Positions 28,817 through 37,336 of a DNA stretch of 64,000 nucleotides are shown piece after piece (within the stretch, counting starts at the first letter, position 1; the number at the start of each line of letters is the position of its first letter). Source of the stretch: JACPPO01 sp965262505 (GTDB taxonomy: Bacteria > Acidobacteriota > Vicinamibacteria > Vicinamibacterales > UBA2999); the NCBI GenBank assembly GCA_965262505.1, contig CBDHFM010000030.1, forward strand, positions 2,976,001-3,040,000. Reading direction: 5' to 3'. Position numbers and translations under genes: made by a program. Below the pieces are notes generated by a model. The model was not told where the DNA came from, made no database searches, and saw only the letters and a program-made list of their open reading frames with translations.

Positions 28817-29041
28817 AACTCACCTGTCTCGGTCAGCCGGCGGAAATTGCCGGTTTTTGCCCTGTCGATTAATTGCCGGTTTTCAGCTGTCCACCGAGGA
28901 TCGAGGAATGACTCGAAACCTAGCCTAGGATCTCCCAGCGGTGCAGGAAGGTTGTTTCCTTATGAATTTACAGACAGTCGCTACGGTGCGTCCCCGCACG
29001 TGGCGGCCGCAGGCTTGAGGCGATCCGGATGGAAAGCGATC

Positions 29042-32000
29042 ATGGCCAGTCTCGATAAGCGCGTGCGCCAGCAGTTGGAATCCTGGCGCAGAGACCTAAT
29101 CAACCTGACACGCAGCAATCGTTTGTTGCACCTGAAGTCGAATCTGGGCCTTCAGGTTGAATTCCCAGCCCCGCAGGAGCTGTTTGAACGTCTCAGTAGG
29201 GGAGTCGAGGTCTACCTGCCGCTGTTGGACGAGAGTCCGAATCCGCCGAAGGCGCCGCGGTCGGACGAGGTGCGATTCACGACCCCGGACCGGAGAAAGC
29301 TTGTTGCGAAGCTGCGCAGTCTGGACCGCAATGCCACCCAGAGCTTCATGGACCGCGGAGTCTGGGTCCTGCACCTAGCCTTCGGGCAGCTCGAATGGGA
29401 AGAGGCGAAGGGCAGCGACGGGGCACGTCAGCTCGGGCGCTCCCCGCTCTTGCTCGTCCCCGTGCAGCTCAAGCGCGCCTCCGCCAGCGACCCCTATCGG
29501 CTCTCGCTTGCGGAGGAGGAACAGCGGTTCAATCCGGCTCTGCTGGCCAAGCTGGAAGCTGACTTCAAGGTCGCGCTCAAGCTCCCCGCAGACGAGGAGG
29601 ACCTCACCCCCTCGACGCTCTTCGATTCGATCGTGGCCCAGGTACGGTCGCGTGGTTGGAAGGTCATCCCGACCGTCCTGCTCTCGACCTTCTCGTTCCA
29701 GAAGGAACCGATCCTCAAGGATCTCCTCGATAACGAGGAAGCGGTCATGGCGAGTGCGCTCGTTCGCGGGCTCGCGTTGGGCAAGGACGCTGAAGAGAGT
29801 TTCGAGTTCGAGCCCATTTCCGAGTCAGAGGTGGATGAGCTTGCTCCGCCGGAGCTCACGGTCACGATCCTTCCTGCGGACGCTACGCAACGCCGCGCGA
29901 TTGCATCGGCGATCGGGGGCAACAGTTTCGTGATGGATGGCCCACCGGGAACTGGGAAGAGCCAGACGATCGCCAACATGATCGCCGACCTCTTGGCCAA
30001 GCGGAAGAAAGTGCTCTTCGTGAGCGAGAAGATCGCGGCGCTCGAAGTCGTGCACAATCGCCTCAAGGAGGCGGGTCTTCACGAGTTCGTGCTCGAGATC
30101 CACAGCCACAAGACCACGCGTAAGGAGGTGGCCAGAGCGCTGGGCCGAGGAGTCCAGACCCGAGTGAGCGGCAAGTCGAGCATGAGCGAGACGGACAGGG
30201 AACGGCTTCGCCGCCGGCGAGCGCAGCTCTCGGAATACGTGGAAGCGGTGAATACCCCTCGCGCCCCGTTGAACCAGACGCTCCACTACGCGGTCGGGCA
30301 GATCGCGGGGTTGCAGCAGCAGCCCCAGGCACCCCAGCCGAGTCTCGAGTTCGAGCAGATTGACCAAGGCCTGATGTCGACGATTATCGACTCTGCCGAA
30401 GCGATTGCGCGGACGTGGGGACCGATCGCGCGAGGGGATTCGTTTCTCTGGCACGAACTCGCGGAAGGCTCGTGGTCGCAGGGCAGGCGTTTCGAGATCC
30501 TGGGACTGCTGGACCGCGCGCTGCAGGCGCTGTCACGACTTGAGGAGACTGCCGAAGCCGTGGCAGAGGAGCTGGCCCTCTATCCGCCGGCGTCGTTTGG
30601 TGAAGTCCACCGGCTGAGTCAGGTGGAAGCGCACCTCATCGAACGCCCACAAATCGAAGTCGCTTGGCTGATCGCACCAGATCTCTCAGGCCCGCTCGCT
30701 CGGCTTGCGGCTGCGAGAGATGAGGCAAAGGCTCTCGAAGTAGTGCAGGCGGCACTTCTGGCCTCGGCGGGATCAGGCTGGTCGAAACTGGAGTCTGATC
30801 GTGCAGCCAAGCTTCGGGCTGCTGTTGCTGAGCTTGAGAGACTCGCGCCGGTTGAGTGGGCGCTGCGGACTCAGACCGGACAGCAACTTGGGGCAGAAGT
30901 GCAGGCCCTGCGCGAGCTTGCCAAGCTTCTGGACGACCTGGGATCCCACGGGGCGATGCTCGCCTCGGCGTTCGATGTCGCTTCGAACGAGTTGAGCGCT
31001 CAGCGGACGACAGAACTTGCGTCGCTCGTGGACCTGGCGTCGCGGCGGGATCTGCCGGAGCCAAGCTGGTTCGTTCCTGCGGGACTGACGGGCGCTGAGG
31101 TCGCGTTGGAGAAGCTCCGCCCGCTTGCAGAGCAGTTGAGGCGGGAAGCCGAGTCCCTCTCGGACACCTTCTCGCCCGACGTCCTCGACCTCGACCTGGG
31201 GTCTCTGTGCCTCCGATTCGAGGAGGTCTACCGGGGCTGGTTCGTGTGGCTGAATGCCGACTACCGCCGCGACCGGAATCTACTCAAGGGCGTGACCCGT
31301 TCCGGACGGCTGCGCCGCAAAGAGCTCGAATGCCTACGCGATGCGCTCAGGTGGCAGCAGGCGATGAAGGCGTTCGACACAGCGGGGGCCGAGCATGCTC
31401 CGGCGCTCGGCAGTTACTGGTCCGGACTCACGACCGACTTCGACCGCGCGCAATCCGCGCTTGAGGTGGTGAAGAGTACACACGCGCTCGCGTCCGGCCG
31501 AGTTCCCACGCCGGCGCTTCAGCGCAATCTCATCCGGGGTGCGCAGCTCGAAGTGCGGCTCTCCGACGCGGCGACGTTTGCGCAGGCCCTGTACCAAGAG
31601 ATTGCAGCGCAGGGCCGCTTGGGTGAGGCCTTCCTGGCTCGCCCCCTGACCACCGCGAGTGCCGACGTACTCAAGCTCTCATCGGCTATGGAGCGGGTGC
31701 TCGAACACGTGCGACATGCCGAGGAGGCAGGCAGTCGAGCTATGAGCATCGAAGAGGCTCAGAAGTGCCTCGAACTTCGCAGGACCTCCTCGGAGCTGCT
31801 GGAGGCGTTCGCGGTCGAAAGGGACTCCGATGTCCGGCTCTTCGGCGCATCTTGGAGCCTGTCCGGCGCTCCATGGGACAACCTTTCAGTTGCGATGGAG
31901 TGGAGTGACCGCCTCCGAGAGTTGCTGGGTGGGCCTGTCGAGGCGGGCGTGGCGTCGACGCTCGCGGGTGCAGTCGTCAGCCACGCAAGGCTGTCGGAGA

Positions 32001-34429
32001 CCCTGGCGGAGTTCGAAAGCGCCACTGAAGAGTTGGCAGGTCTATTCAATGCGGCCGGCGCCACGTCGTTGAAACCGCAGCTCTCGGGTCGCCTTGGCGC
32101 CGCGAAGGATTTCCTCGCAGAGTTGCGCGACTCGGTCGACGATGTGTCGGAATGGTATGCCTTCGCGCAGTCTCGCGCGGTCCTCGCCCAGAATGGTATG
32201 GCTGATCCCCTTCGCTTCTGTTGCAATCAGCGCGTGCCCGCGGAACAGGTTCGACGGATCCTTGAGCGGGCGGTTCTCGAGACCTGGGTGGACCACGTGC
32301 TCAACTCCGATTCGCGTCTGCGCGATGTCCGTGCCGGCGACCGAAACGCCGTAGTCGCTGAATTCAGGCAGCTCGACAAGCGCCTCATCCAGTTGGCCGC
32401 GTTCGAAGCGATCAATGTCTGCAACGACATGCGGCCCACGAACATTATGGGGCAGGCGGGCGTGGTCCTGCGCGAGGCCGAGAAGCAGCGCCGGCACATG
32501 CCGGTTCGCAAGCTCTTGGACGAAGCCAAGGATGTGGCCCAGTCGATCAAGCCATGTCTGATGATGAGCCCGCTCTCCGTGAGCCAGTTCCTTCCTAGCA
32601 GCATGCGGTTCGACGTCATCATCTTCGACGAGGCCTCGCAGGTGAAGCCGGCTGACGCCATCAGCAGCATCTACCGAGGCGCCCAGCTCGTGGTCGCCGG
32701 GGATCAGCGCCAGTTGCCGCCCACGGCATTCTTCGAGCGAATGGACGGCGACGACGACGCCTACGACGAGGAGGAAACCGAGTCGTTTGAATCCGTCCTC
32801 GACCTATGCAAGGGCTCTGGGCTCTTCACGTCAGTGCCGCTTCGCTGGCACTACCGCAGCCAGCATGAGCACCTGATCACCTACTCGAACTACAGCTTCT
32901 ACGACGCGAACCTGCTCACGTTCCCGGGTGCCGTGGAGGAGGCGGACGACCTGGGTGTGGAAGTGTTTCATGTGGATGGTGTGTATCGGCGCGGCGGCCA
33001 ACGTGACAATCCGATCGAGGCCAAGAAGGTTGGCGAGCGTGTGCTGTTCCACGCCCAGAAACATCCACACCTGACCTTGGGCGTCGTGGCGTTCTCCGAA
33101 GCTCAGGCGTCTACCATCGACGCGGCGCTGGACAAGCTCGCCGATACTCATCCGGAGCTCCGCCGCATCCGCGAGCAGGGCCGACTCGATGGCCTGTTCG
33201 TAAAAAACCTCGAGACCGTACAGGGAGACGAGCGCGACATCATCATCTTCAGCATGGGCTACGGGAAGGATGAGAACGGCAAGTTCACGATGAACTTCGG
33301 ACCGCTCACCAAGCCCGGTGGCGAGCGCCGTTTGAATGTGGCCATCACCCGAGCGCGTAGACGCGTTGAGTTCGTGACGTCGGTCGGCGTCTCGGACTTC
33401 ACCTCGGAACTCGCCTCGGAGGGAGGAAGGCATCTGCGGCGCTACCTGGACTTCGCGAGCCGCAAAGAGGACCGGATGTCTGTCCTCGCAATCCCCGTCA
33501 CTCAAGGCGGTGGTGACTTCGAGAGTCCATTCGAAGCAGAGGTCGCCCGCGTCGTCCGAAGCTGGGGGCACGACGTGGTGCCGCAGGTCGGCTGCGCCGG
33601 TTACCGTGTGGACTTAGGCGTGCGTGATCCGATCAACTCCCTTAGCTTTGTTTTGGGCATCGAGTGCGACGGGGCGATGTACCACTCGTCCAGGGTGGCG
33701 CGCGATCGTGACCGGCTGCGTCAAGAGGTGCTCGAAGGGCTGGGATGGCGGCTGCACCGGATCTGGGGCCCGGCGTGGTACCGGAACCGCAAGGAGCAGG
33801 AGGACCGGCTCAAACAGGCCATCGATAACGCGATCTCGGCCAAACGGTCGGGTTCTGCGACGCCTCCGGCGGCAGATGCTCTGAGACCCGTTTCGACTCA
33901 AGTCGTCGAGATCGACTTTGAAGACAGGCCTGAGTGGGTGACGACCTATCAGACCGCATCCGTCTACCCCGTGAATGCCTCGACCCACAGCGAGACAGGT
34001 GCCGGCACGCGTGAGATTCAGCGCATCGTCCGCACGGTTGTCGAGGCTGAGGGTCCGGTACACGAAAAGCGGATCCTCCGAGCCGTTCGCGAGGCCTTCG
34101 GCATCGGTCGCGCGGGCACTCGCGTCCAGGCGTCTTTCGACGCTGCGCTGAGCTCGGCGCGTTCGAAGGACCAGTCGCTTCACCTGAAGGGGGGCTTTAT
34201 GTGGATCGAGGGTGCCGAGCTGTCCGTTCGAGTGCCCAATCCGGACGACCCGGAGACCGAGCGATCAGTGGAGGAGGTAGCGCCGCAGGAATTGGAGCTC
34301 GCATTGCGCCTCGTCGCCCGCGACGCCAAGAGCATCGGGGATTACGCCCTGATGGCTTACGTTGCGCGGCTGTTCGGCTGGGATCGTAGCGGTTCGCAGA
34401 TTACTAGTACCTTGCCGCAGTGGTTTTGA
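29042..34429 (+). CDS. Large DUF4011 / SF1 helicase / Vsr-like nuclease (Hhe-like defence protein), 3' end altered by an IS
   Basis: 1795 residues from ATG 29042; an upstream in-frame extension lies in IS21 DNA and is rejected. Domains in order: DUF4011-like N-terminus (LESWRRDLINLTRSNRLLHL); motif I GPPGTGKSQTIANMIADLL near residue 300; a long helical insertion (about 340-1130); motif II VIIFDEASQVKPADA near 1190 and VVAGDQRQLPPTAFF; motifs V/VI VQGDERDIIIFSMGYG (about 1393) and LNVAITRARRRVEFV (about 1431); a PD-(D/E)XK Vsr/MTES_1575-like nuclease (SPFEAEVARVV, YRVDLGV, LGIECDGAMYHS, about 1495-1580); and a DUF3320-like C-terminus. The DUF4011-helicase-Vsr order matches the single-gene anti-phage system I know as Hhe. 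The last eight codons come from the IS630 type C end; without it the frame would run about 16 codons further. All catalytic motifs remain. Confidence 0.88.
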   Translation: MASLDKRVRQQLESWRRDLINLTRSNRLLHLKSNLGLQVEFPAPQELFERLSRGVEVYLPLLDESPNPPKAPRSDEVRFTTPDRRKLVAKLRSLDRNATQSFMDRGVWVLHLAFGQLEWEEAKGSDGARQLGRSPLLLVPVQLKRASASDPYRLSLAEEEQRFNPALLAKLEADFKVALKLPADEEDLTPSTLFDSIVAQVRSRGWKVIPTVLLSTFSFQKEPILKDLLDNEEAVMASALVRGLALGKDAEESFEFEPISESEVDELAPPELTVTILPADATQRRAIASAIGGNSFVMDGPPGTGKSQTIANMIADLLAKRKKVLFVSEKIAALEVVHNRLKEAGLHEFVLEIHSHKTTRKEVARALGRGVQTRVSGKSSMSETDRERLRRRRAQLSEYVEAVNTPRAPLNQTLHYAVGQIAGLQQQPQAPQPSLEFEQIDQGLMSTIIDSAEAIARTWGPIARGDSFLWHELAEGSWSQGRRFEILGLLDRALQALSRLEETAEAVAEELALYPPASFGEVHRLSQVEAHLIERPQIEVAWLIAPDLSGPLARLAAARDEAKALEVVQAALLASAGSGWSKLESDRAAKLRAAVAELERLAPVEWALRTQTGQQLGAEVQALRELAKLLDDLGSHGAMLASAFDVASNELSAQRTTELASLVDLASRRDLPEPSWFVPAGLTGAEVALEKLRPLAEQLRREAESLSDTFSPDVLDLDLGSLCLRFEEVYRGWFVWLNADYRRDRNLLKGVTRSGRLRRKELECLRDALRWQQAMKAFDTAGAEHAPALGSYWSGLTTDFDRAQSALEVVKSTHALASGRVPTPALQRNLIRGAQLEVRLSDAATFAQALYQEIAAQGRLGEAFLARPLTTASADVLKLSSAMERVLEHVRHAEEAGSRAMSIEEAQKCLELRRTSSELLEAFAVERDSDVRLFGASWSLSGAPWDNLSVAMEWSDRLRELLGGPVEAGVASTLAGAVVSHARLSETLAEFESATEELAGLFNAAGATSLKPQLSGRLGAAKDFLAELRDSVDDVSEWYAFAQSRAVLAQNGMADPLRFCCNQRVPAEQVRRILERAVLETWVDHVLNSDSRLRDVRAGDRNAVVAEFRQLDKRLIQLAAFEAINVCNDMRPTNIMGQAGVVLREAEKQRRHMPVRKLLDEAKDVAQSIKPCLMMSPLSVSQFLPSSMRFDVIIFDEASQVKPADAISSIYRGAQLVVAGDQRQLPPTAFFERMDGDDDAYDEEETESFESVLDLCKGSGLFTSVPLRWHYRSQHEHLITYSNYSFYDANLLTFPGAVEEADDLGVEVFHVDGVYRRGGQRDNPIEAKKVGERVLFHAQKHPHLTLGVVAFSEAQASTIDAALDKLADTHPELRRIREQGRLDGLFVKNLETVQGDERDIIIFSMGYGKDENGKFTMNFGPLTKPGGERRLNVAITRARRRVEFVTSVGVSDFTSELASEGGRHLRRYLDFASRKEDRMSVLAIPVTQGGGDFESPFEAEVARVVRSWGHDVVPQVGCAGYRVDLGVRDPINSLSFVLGIECDGAMYHSSRVARDRDRLRQEVLEGLGWRLHRIWGPAWYRNRKEQEDRLKQAIDNAISAKRSGSATPPAADALRPVSTQVVEIDFEDRPEWVTTYQTASVYPVNASTHSETGAGTREIQRIVRTVVEAEGPVHEKRILRAVREAFGIGRAGTRVQASFDAALSSARSKDQSLHLKGGFMWIEGAELSVRVPNPDDPETERSVEEVAPQELELALRLVARDAKSIGDYALMAYVARLFGWDRSGSQITSTLPQWF

Positions 34430-34718
34430 TCGGTTGCAACGAAGGTAGTTCCTCTGCCGACAACAACAGCTTGATCGTCCGGGGTTGGCGTGGAACCCGA
34501 CTGATCAGACCGCGCCGCTCAAGCTCGACGATCATGTGGTGGACGGCCGGGGGCGTGACCTGAAAGAACCGTTGGAAGTCCGCTTCGGCCGGTGGCGTTC
34601 GGTGAAGGAGCGTGTACGTGTAGAGGAAGGCTAGGTACTGGCCCTGCTTCTGGGTGAATCTCGGTGATGAACGGCTGGACACGGGATCGGGAAGGTGATC
34701 CAAGATGTCCATGCACAT
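34404..34718 (-). CDS. LexA-type winged-helix DNA-binding protein carried by the IS630 type C
   Basis: 104 residues. The central part FTQKQGQYLAFLYTYTLLHR followed by PAEADFQRFFQVTPPAVHHM and IVELERRGLISRVPRQPRTI matches the LexA N-terminal winged helix. No peptidase domain follows, so it cannot self-cleave like LexA. Its start overlaps the transposase start by 14 bases in divergent orientation, a good position for autoregulation. Its stop TAG is completed by the target-site TA plus a flanking base, so it reads out of the IS end. It could instead be a MarR-like regulator; target unknown. Confidence 0.72.
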   Translation of the reverse strand: MCMDILDHLPDPVSSRSSPRFTQKQGQYLAFLYTYTLLHRTPPAEADFQRFFQVTPPAVHHMIVELERRGLISRVPRQPRTIKLLLSAEELPSLQPIKTTAARY

Positions 34719-35872
34719 ACGCTATCGCATCACGCTGACCTACGATGAACAGCAACAGCTTCAGGCGCTTGTGAGCGGCGGCCAGGGGGCGGTTCGCAAG
34801 ATCAAGCGGGCGCAGATTCTCCTCGCCGCGGACGCCACATCCACCGACGAGATGATCGCGCTCAACGTTGGTGTCGGCACGTCGACCGTGTACCGGACCA
34901 AGCAACGCTTCGTCGAGGAAGGACTGGACCGAGCGCTCCGCGAAGTGCCCCGTCCCGGCGCGCCGCGCAAGCTCGGCGCCAGCGATGAAGCCCTCCTGGT
35001 CGCGGTCGCTTGCTCACATCCACCCTCCGGGCGTGCGCGATGGACACTGGATCTCCTGGCCCGCGAGATGGTGCGACTCACCTCGCACGAGGCCCTGTCG
35101 GGCGACACGGTGGGTCGCCGGCTTGCCGAGATGGCGCTGAAGCCGTGGCAGGAGAAGATGTGGTGCATTCCGACGGTCAACGCCGAGTACGTGGCGCGAA
35201 TGGAAGACGTCCTCGATCTCTACGCCGAGCCGCCGGATCCGCGGCGACCGGTCGTCGGCTTCGATGAAACACCCCGGCAACTGATCGGCGAAGCGCGTGT
35301 CCCGATTCGGGCCAAGCCCGGGAAGCCCAGACGAGTCGACTACGAGTACGTGCGCAACGGCACGGCGAATGTCTTCATGTTCGTAGACGTGAATCGCCCC
35401 TGGCGACATGCCAAGGTCACCGACCAACGCACGTGCGTCGACTTCGCAGAGTGCATGCGCGATCTCGTCGATGAGCACTACCCGGAGGCCGAACGGATCC
35501 GTGTGGTGCTCGACAATCTTTCGGCACATTCAGCGGCAGCGCTCTACCACGCCTTCGATCCCGCCGAGGCACGACGGATTCTCCGTCGGCTCGAGTTTCA
35601 CTTCACGCCGAAACACGCCAGCTGGCTCAACATGGTCGAGATCGAAATCGGCGTGATGGTCAAGCAGTGCCTCGATCGTCGGATCCCTGCCAAGGCGATC
35701 CTCATCAAGGAGATCGCGGCATGGGAGCAACGGCGCAATGACGAGAAGGCGCGCATCCACTGGATGTTTACAGTCGACCGTGCTCGCGAAAAGCTCGGCC
35801 GTGTGTATCCGCAACCCGCTGGTCGGGCCAAAGCCGCCGCGTGAACCGGTCAGATCCACTGCGGCGAGGTAC
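34407..35872 (+). mobile_element. IS630-family element, type C, with a divergent LexA-like passenger gene
   Basis: 1466 bp. Inverted repeats GTACCTTGCCGCAGTGG (left) and GTACCTCGCCGCAGTGG (right, reverse complement), TA duplications at 34405-34406 and 35873-35874, target CTAG. Longer than a minimal IS630 because it carries a second gene on the opposite strand. Confidence 0.9.
34705..35844 (+). CDS. IS630-family transposase (type C)
   Basis: 379 residues. N-terminal HTH region with IKRAQILLAADATSTDEMIA and GVGTSTVYRTKQRFVEEGLD. The DDE domain has D in RPVVGFDETPRQL, D in IRVVLDNLSAHS and E in HASWLNMVEIEIGVM. Intact. ATG 34705 (MSMHIRYRITLTYDEQQQ) overlaps the divergent winged-helix gene. Confidence 0.94.
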   Translation: MSMHIRYRITLTYDEQQQLQALVSGGQGAVRKIKRAQILLAADATSTDEMIALNVGVGTSTVYRTKQRFVEEGLDRALREVPRPGAPRKLGASDEALLVAVACSHPPSGRARWTLDLLAREMVRLTSHEALSGDTVGRRLAEMALKPWQEKMWCIPTVNAEYVARMEDVLDLYAEPPDPRRPVVGFDETPRQLIGEARVPIRAKPGKPRRVDYEYVRNGTANVFMFVDVNRPWRHAKVTDQRTCVDFAECMRDLVDEHYPEAERIRVVLDNLSAHSAAALYHAFDPAEARRILRRLEFHFTPKHASWLNMVEIEIGVMVKQCLDRRIPAKAILIKEIAAWEQRRNDEKARIHWMFTVDRAREKLGRVYPQPAGRAKAAA

Positions 35873-35953
35873 TAGGGGCCAACAGCGGAATTCAGGGATC
35901 TCGATACGCATTGAGAGATCTCTTTGAGAGATTTTCAACAAGGGGAAACAGTA

Positions 35954-37219
35954 ATGTCTCGATCTGACCGTACGCTTTTGACGTGGACCTTGCTGGCGTT
36001 GTTCTCGCTGGGATCCGCTGCCGCCGCGCAGGCGCAACTGTTCGGCGTGGACGGATCGGGCGGTGGCGCCGGTTCGCCGTTCCCGCGGTCGACGTTGTAT
36101 GAAATCGATCCCACGGACGGGGCCTTGCTCGCGACGATAGAGCCCGCTGTTGGCGTGGGGACGGGGTTCAGCCACATTACGGCCATCGACTTCGACCCGA
36201 TATCAGGCCTGCTCTACGGCATCGCCAACGGTGCGGGCGTGGATGACGGGTTTGGGGTCGCGTTCTCCACGCTGATCACCATCGACTCTACCGGCGCCGG
36301 CGCCTTCGTCGCAGACATCACCGGGATGACCCCTTGTGTTGACTACAAACGTCCCAGACATGTCGTTTGATTCCAGCGGAACCCTGTATGCCTGGACCCC
36401 GTGCACGAAAACGCTCTACACCGTGAGCGTCCCGGGCGGGGCCGCGATTGCGGTCGGCGTTGACACTACCGTCGCGTTCTTCACCGGTGCGGTCGGACTC
36501 GACTTCGATTCGACGGACACGCTCTTTCTGAAGGACGCCACCGACCTCTACCTGGTCGATACATCCGGCCCCCCCGTAGTAGACCCCGTCCTTTTGGGGT
36601 CCGTGCCTCTTTTGGGGGGGGATTTCCGAGCAACATGCTCGCTTTCGACGGGAGTGACACGCTGTTTACGGCGGAACGCGGCATCGTTGGAGGTGCGGAG
36701 CTGCAGACGATAGAGCTTGTCGGGCCTGTGCCCCTCGTCGGCACGGTGAGCGCGGTCACGGCGGTGAGCCCGTTCGGGCTAACGGGGGTTCCAGGACTCA
36801 CCGCTCTCGCCTTCGGGTCGTTCAATAGCGCGCCGGACTGCTCGCTAGCCTCGGCGAGCCTCGCCGAGCTCTGGCCGCCGAATCATGCCTGGACCCCGGT
36901 CACTGTTAGCGTGACCGATCCGGACGGCGATTTTGTCATGGTCACCATCGACGCGATCTGGCAGGATGAGGCGATCAACGGCAGGGGCGACGGCAATACC
37001 GCGCCCGACGCCGACGGCGTCGGCACCAGCGTGGCGATGCTCCGGGCCGAGCGCTCGGGCAGAGAGAACGGCCGCGTCTACGAGATCGACTTCACGGCGG
37101 ACGACGGTGTGGGCGGCAGCTGCTCCGGCACCGTCGAGGTTGGCGTGCGGCACGATCAGGGAAAGAAGAAAGGCCCGGCGATCAACGATGGGGCCACGAT
37201 CGACTCCACGGTGCCGTAG
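35954..37219 (+). pseudogene. Secreted beta-propeller-like protein, two frameshifts
   Basis: ATG 35954 follows AGGGGAAAC and begins a signal peptide (LLTWTLLALFSLGSAAAAQA). The mature part has repeats such as TLYEIDPTDGALLATIEP and ITAIDFDPISGLLYGIAN. The phase changes near 36335 (before LTTNVPDMSFDSSGTLYAWT) and again in a G8 run near 36614-36621, after which SNMLAFDGSDTLFTAERG leads to a C-terminal module (ASLAELWPPNHAWTPVTV ... AERSGRENGRVYEIDFTA ... HDQGKKKG) seen in many secreted proteins of environmental bacteria. One more G in the tract would restore the second junction. Either decayed, phase-variable at the G run, or affected by homopolymer error. Role unknown. Confidence 0.65.
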
Positions 37220-37262
37220 CTAGCGCCCTTTTCGCAATCGCGAGCGCCTGACGGTCCTTCTC

Positions 37263-37320
37263 GAGGCGGCGGCGCGGCACTGTGTGGAAGCCACGGTCCG
37301 CACCGCCGCCTCGTTTCTTT
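37263..37320. terminator. Rho-independent terminator between convergent genes
   Basis: Stem GAGGCGGCGG (37263-37272) pairs with CCGCCGCCTC (37303-37312), followed by GTTTCTTTT. It serves the secreted-protein gene on the plus strand; the antiporter gene ends just beyond it on the other strand. Confidence 0.7.
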
Positions 37321-37336
37321 TCGGCCTCCGAATACT

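Larger units (their letters stand above)
26677..28899 (+). mobile_element. IS21-family element with defective istA
   Basis: The outer inverted repeats CCTCGGTGGACA...TGTCCACCGAGG are perfect over 12 bp. Inside each end lie two copies of AAAACCGGCAATT (26692, 26717; reverse complements at 28845 and 28871). Two further copies sit inside istA (26962, 27004). istB is intact; istA has a frameshift and an internal deletion. Confidence 0.92.

Noticed and set aside
26692..28883. Repeated AAAACCGGCAATT considered as a CRISPR-like or iteron array
   Set aside because: The copies are at the two ends of an IS21 and within its istA gene, irregularly spaced and inverted at the right end, as expected for transposase-binding repeats.
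28847..29041. N-terminal extension of the large helicase-nuclease into IS21
   Set aside because: The extra residues come from the IS21 right end; the conserved DUF4011 start fits ATG 29042.
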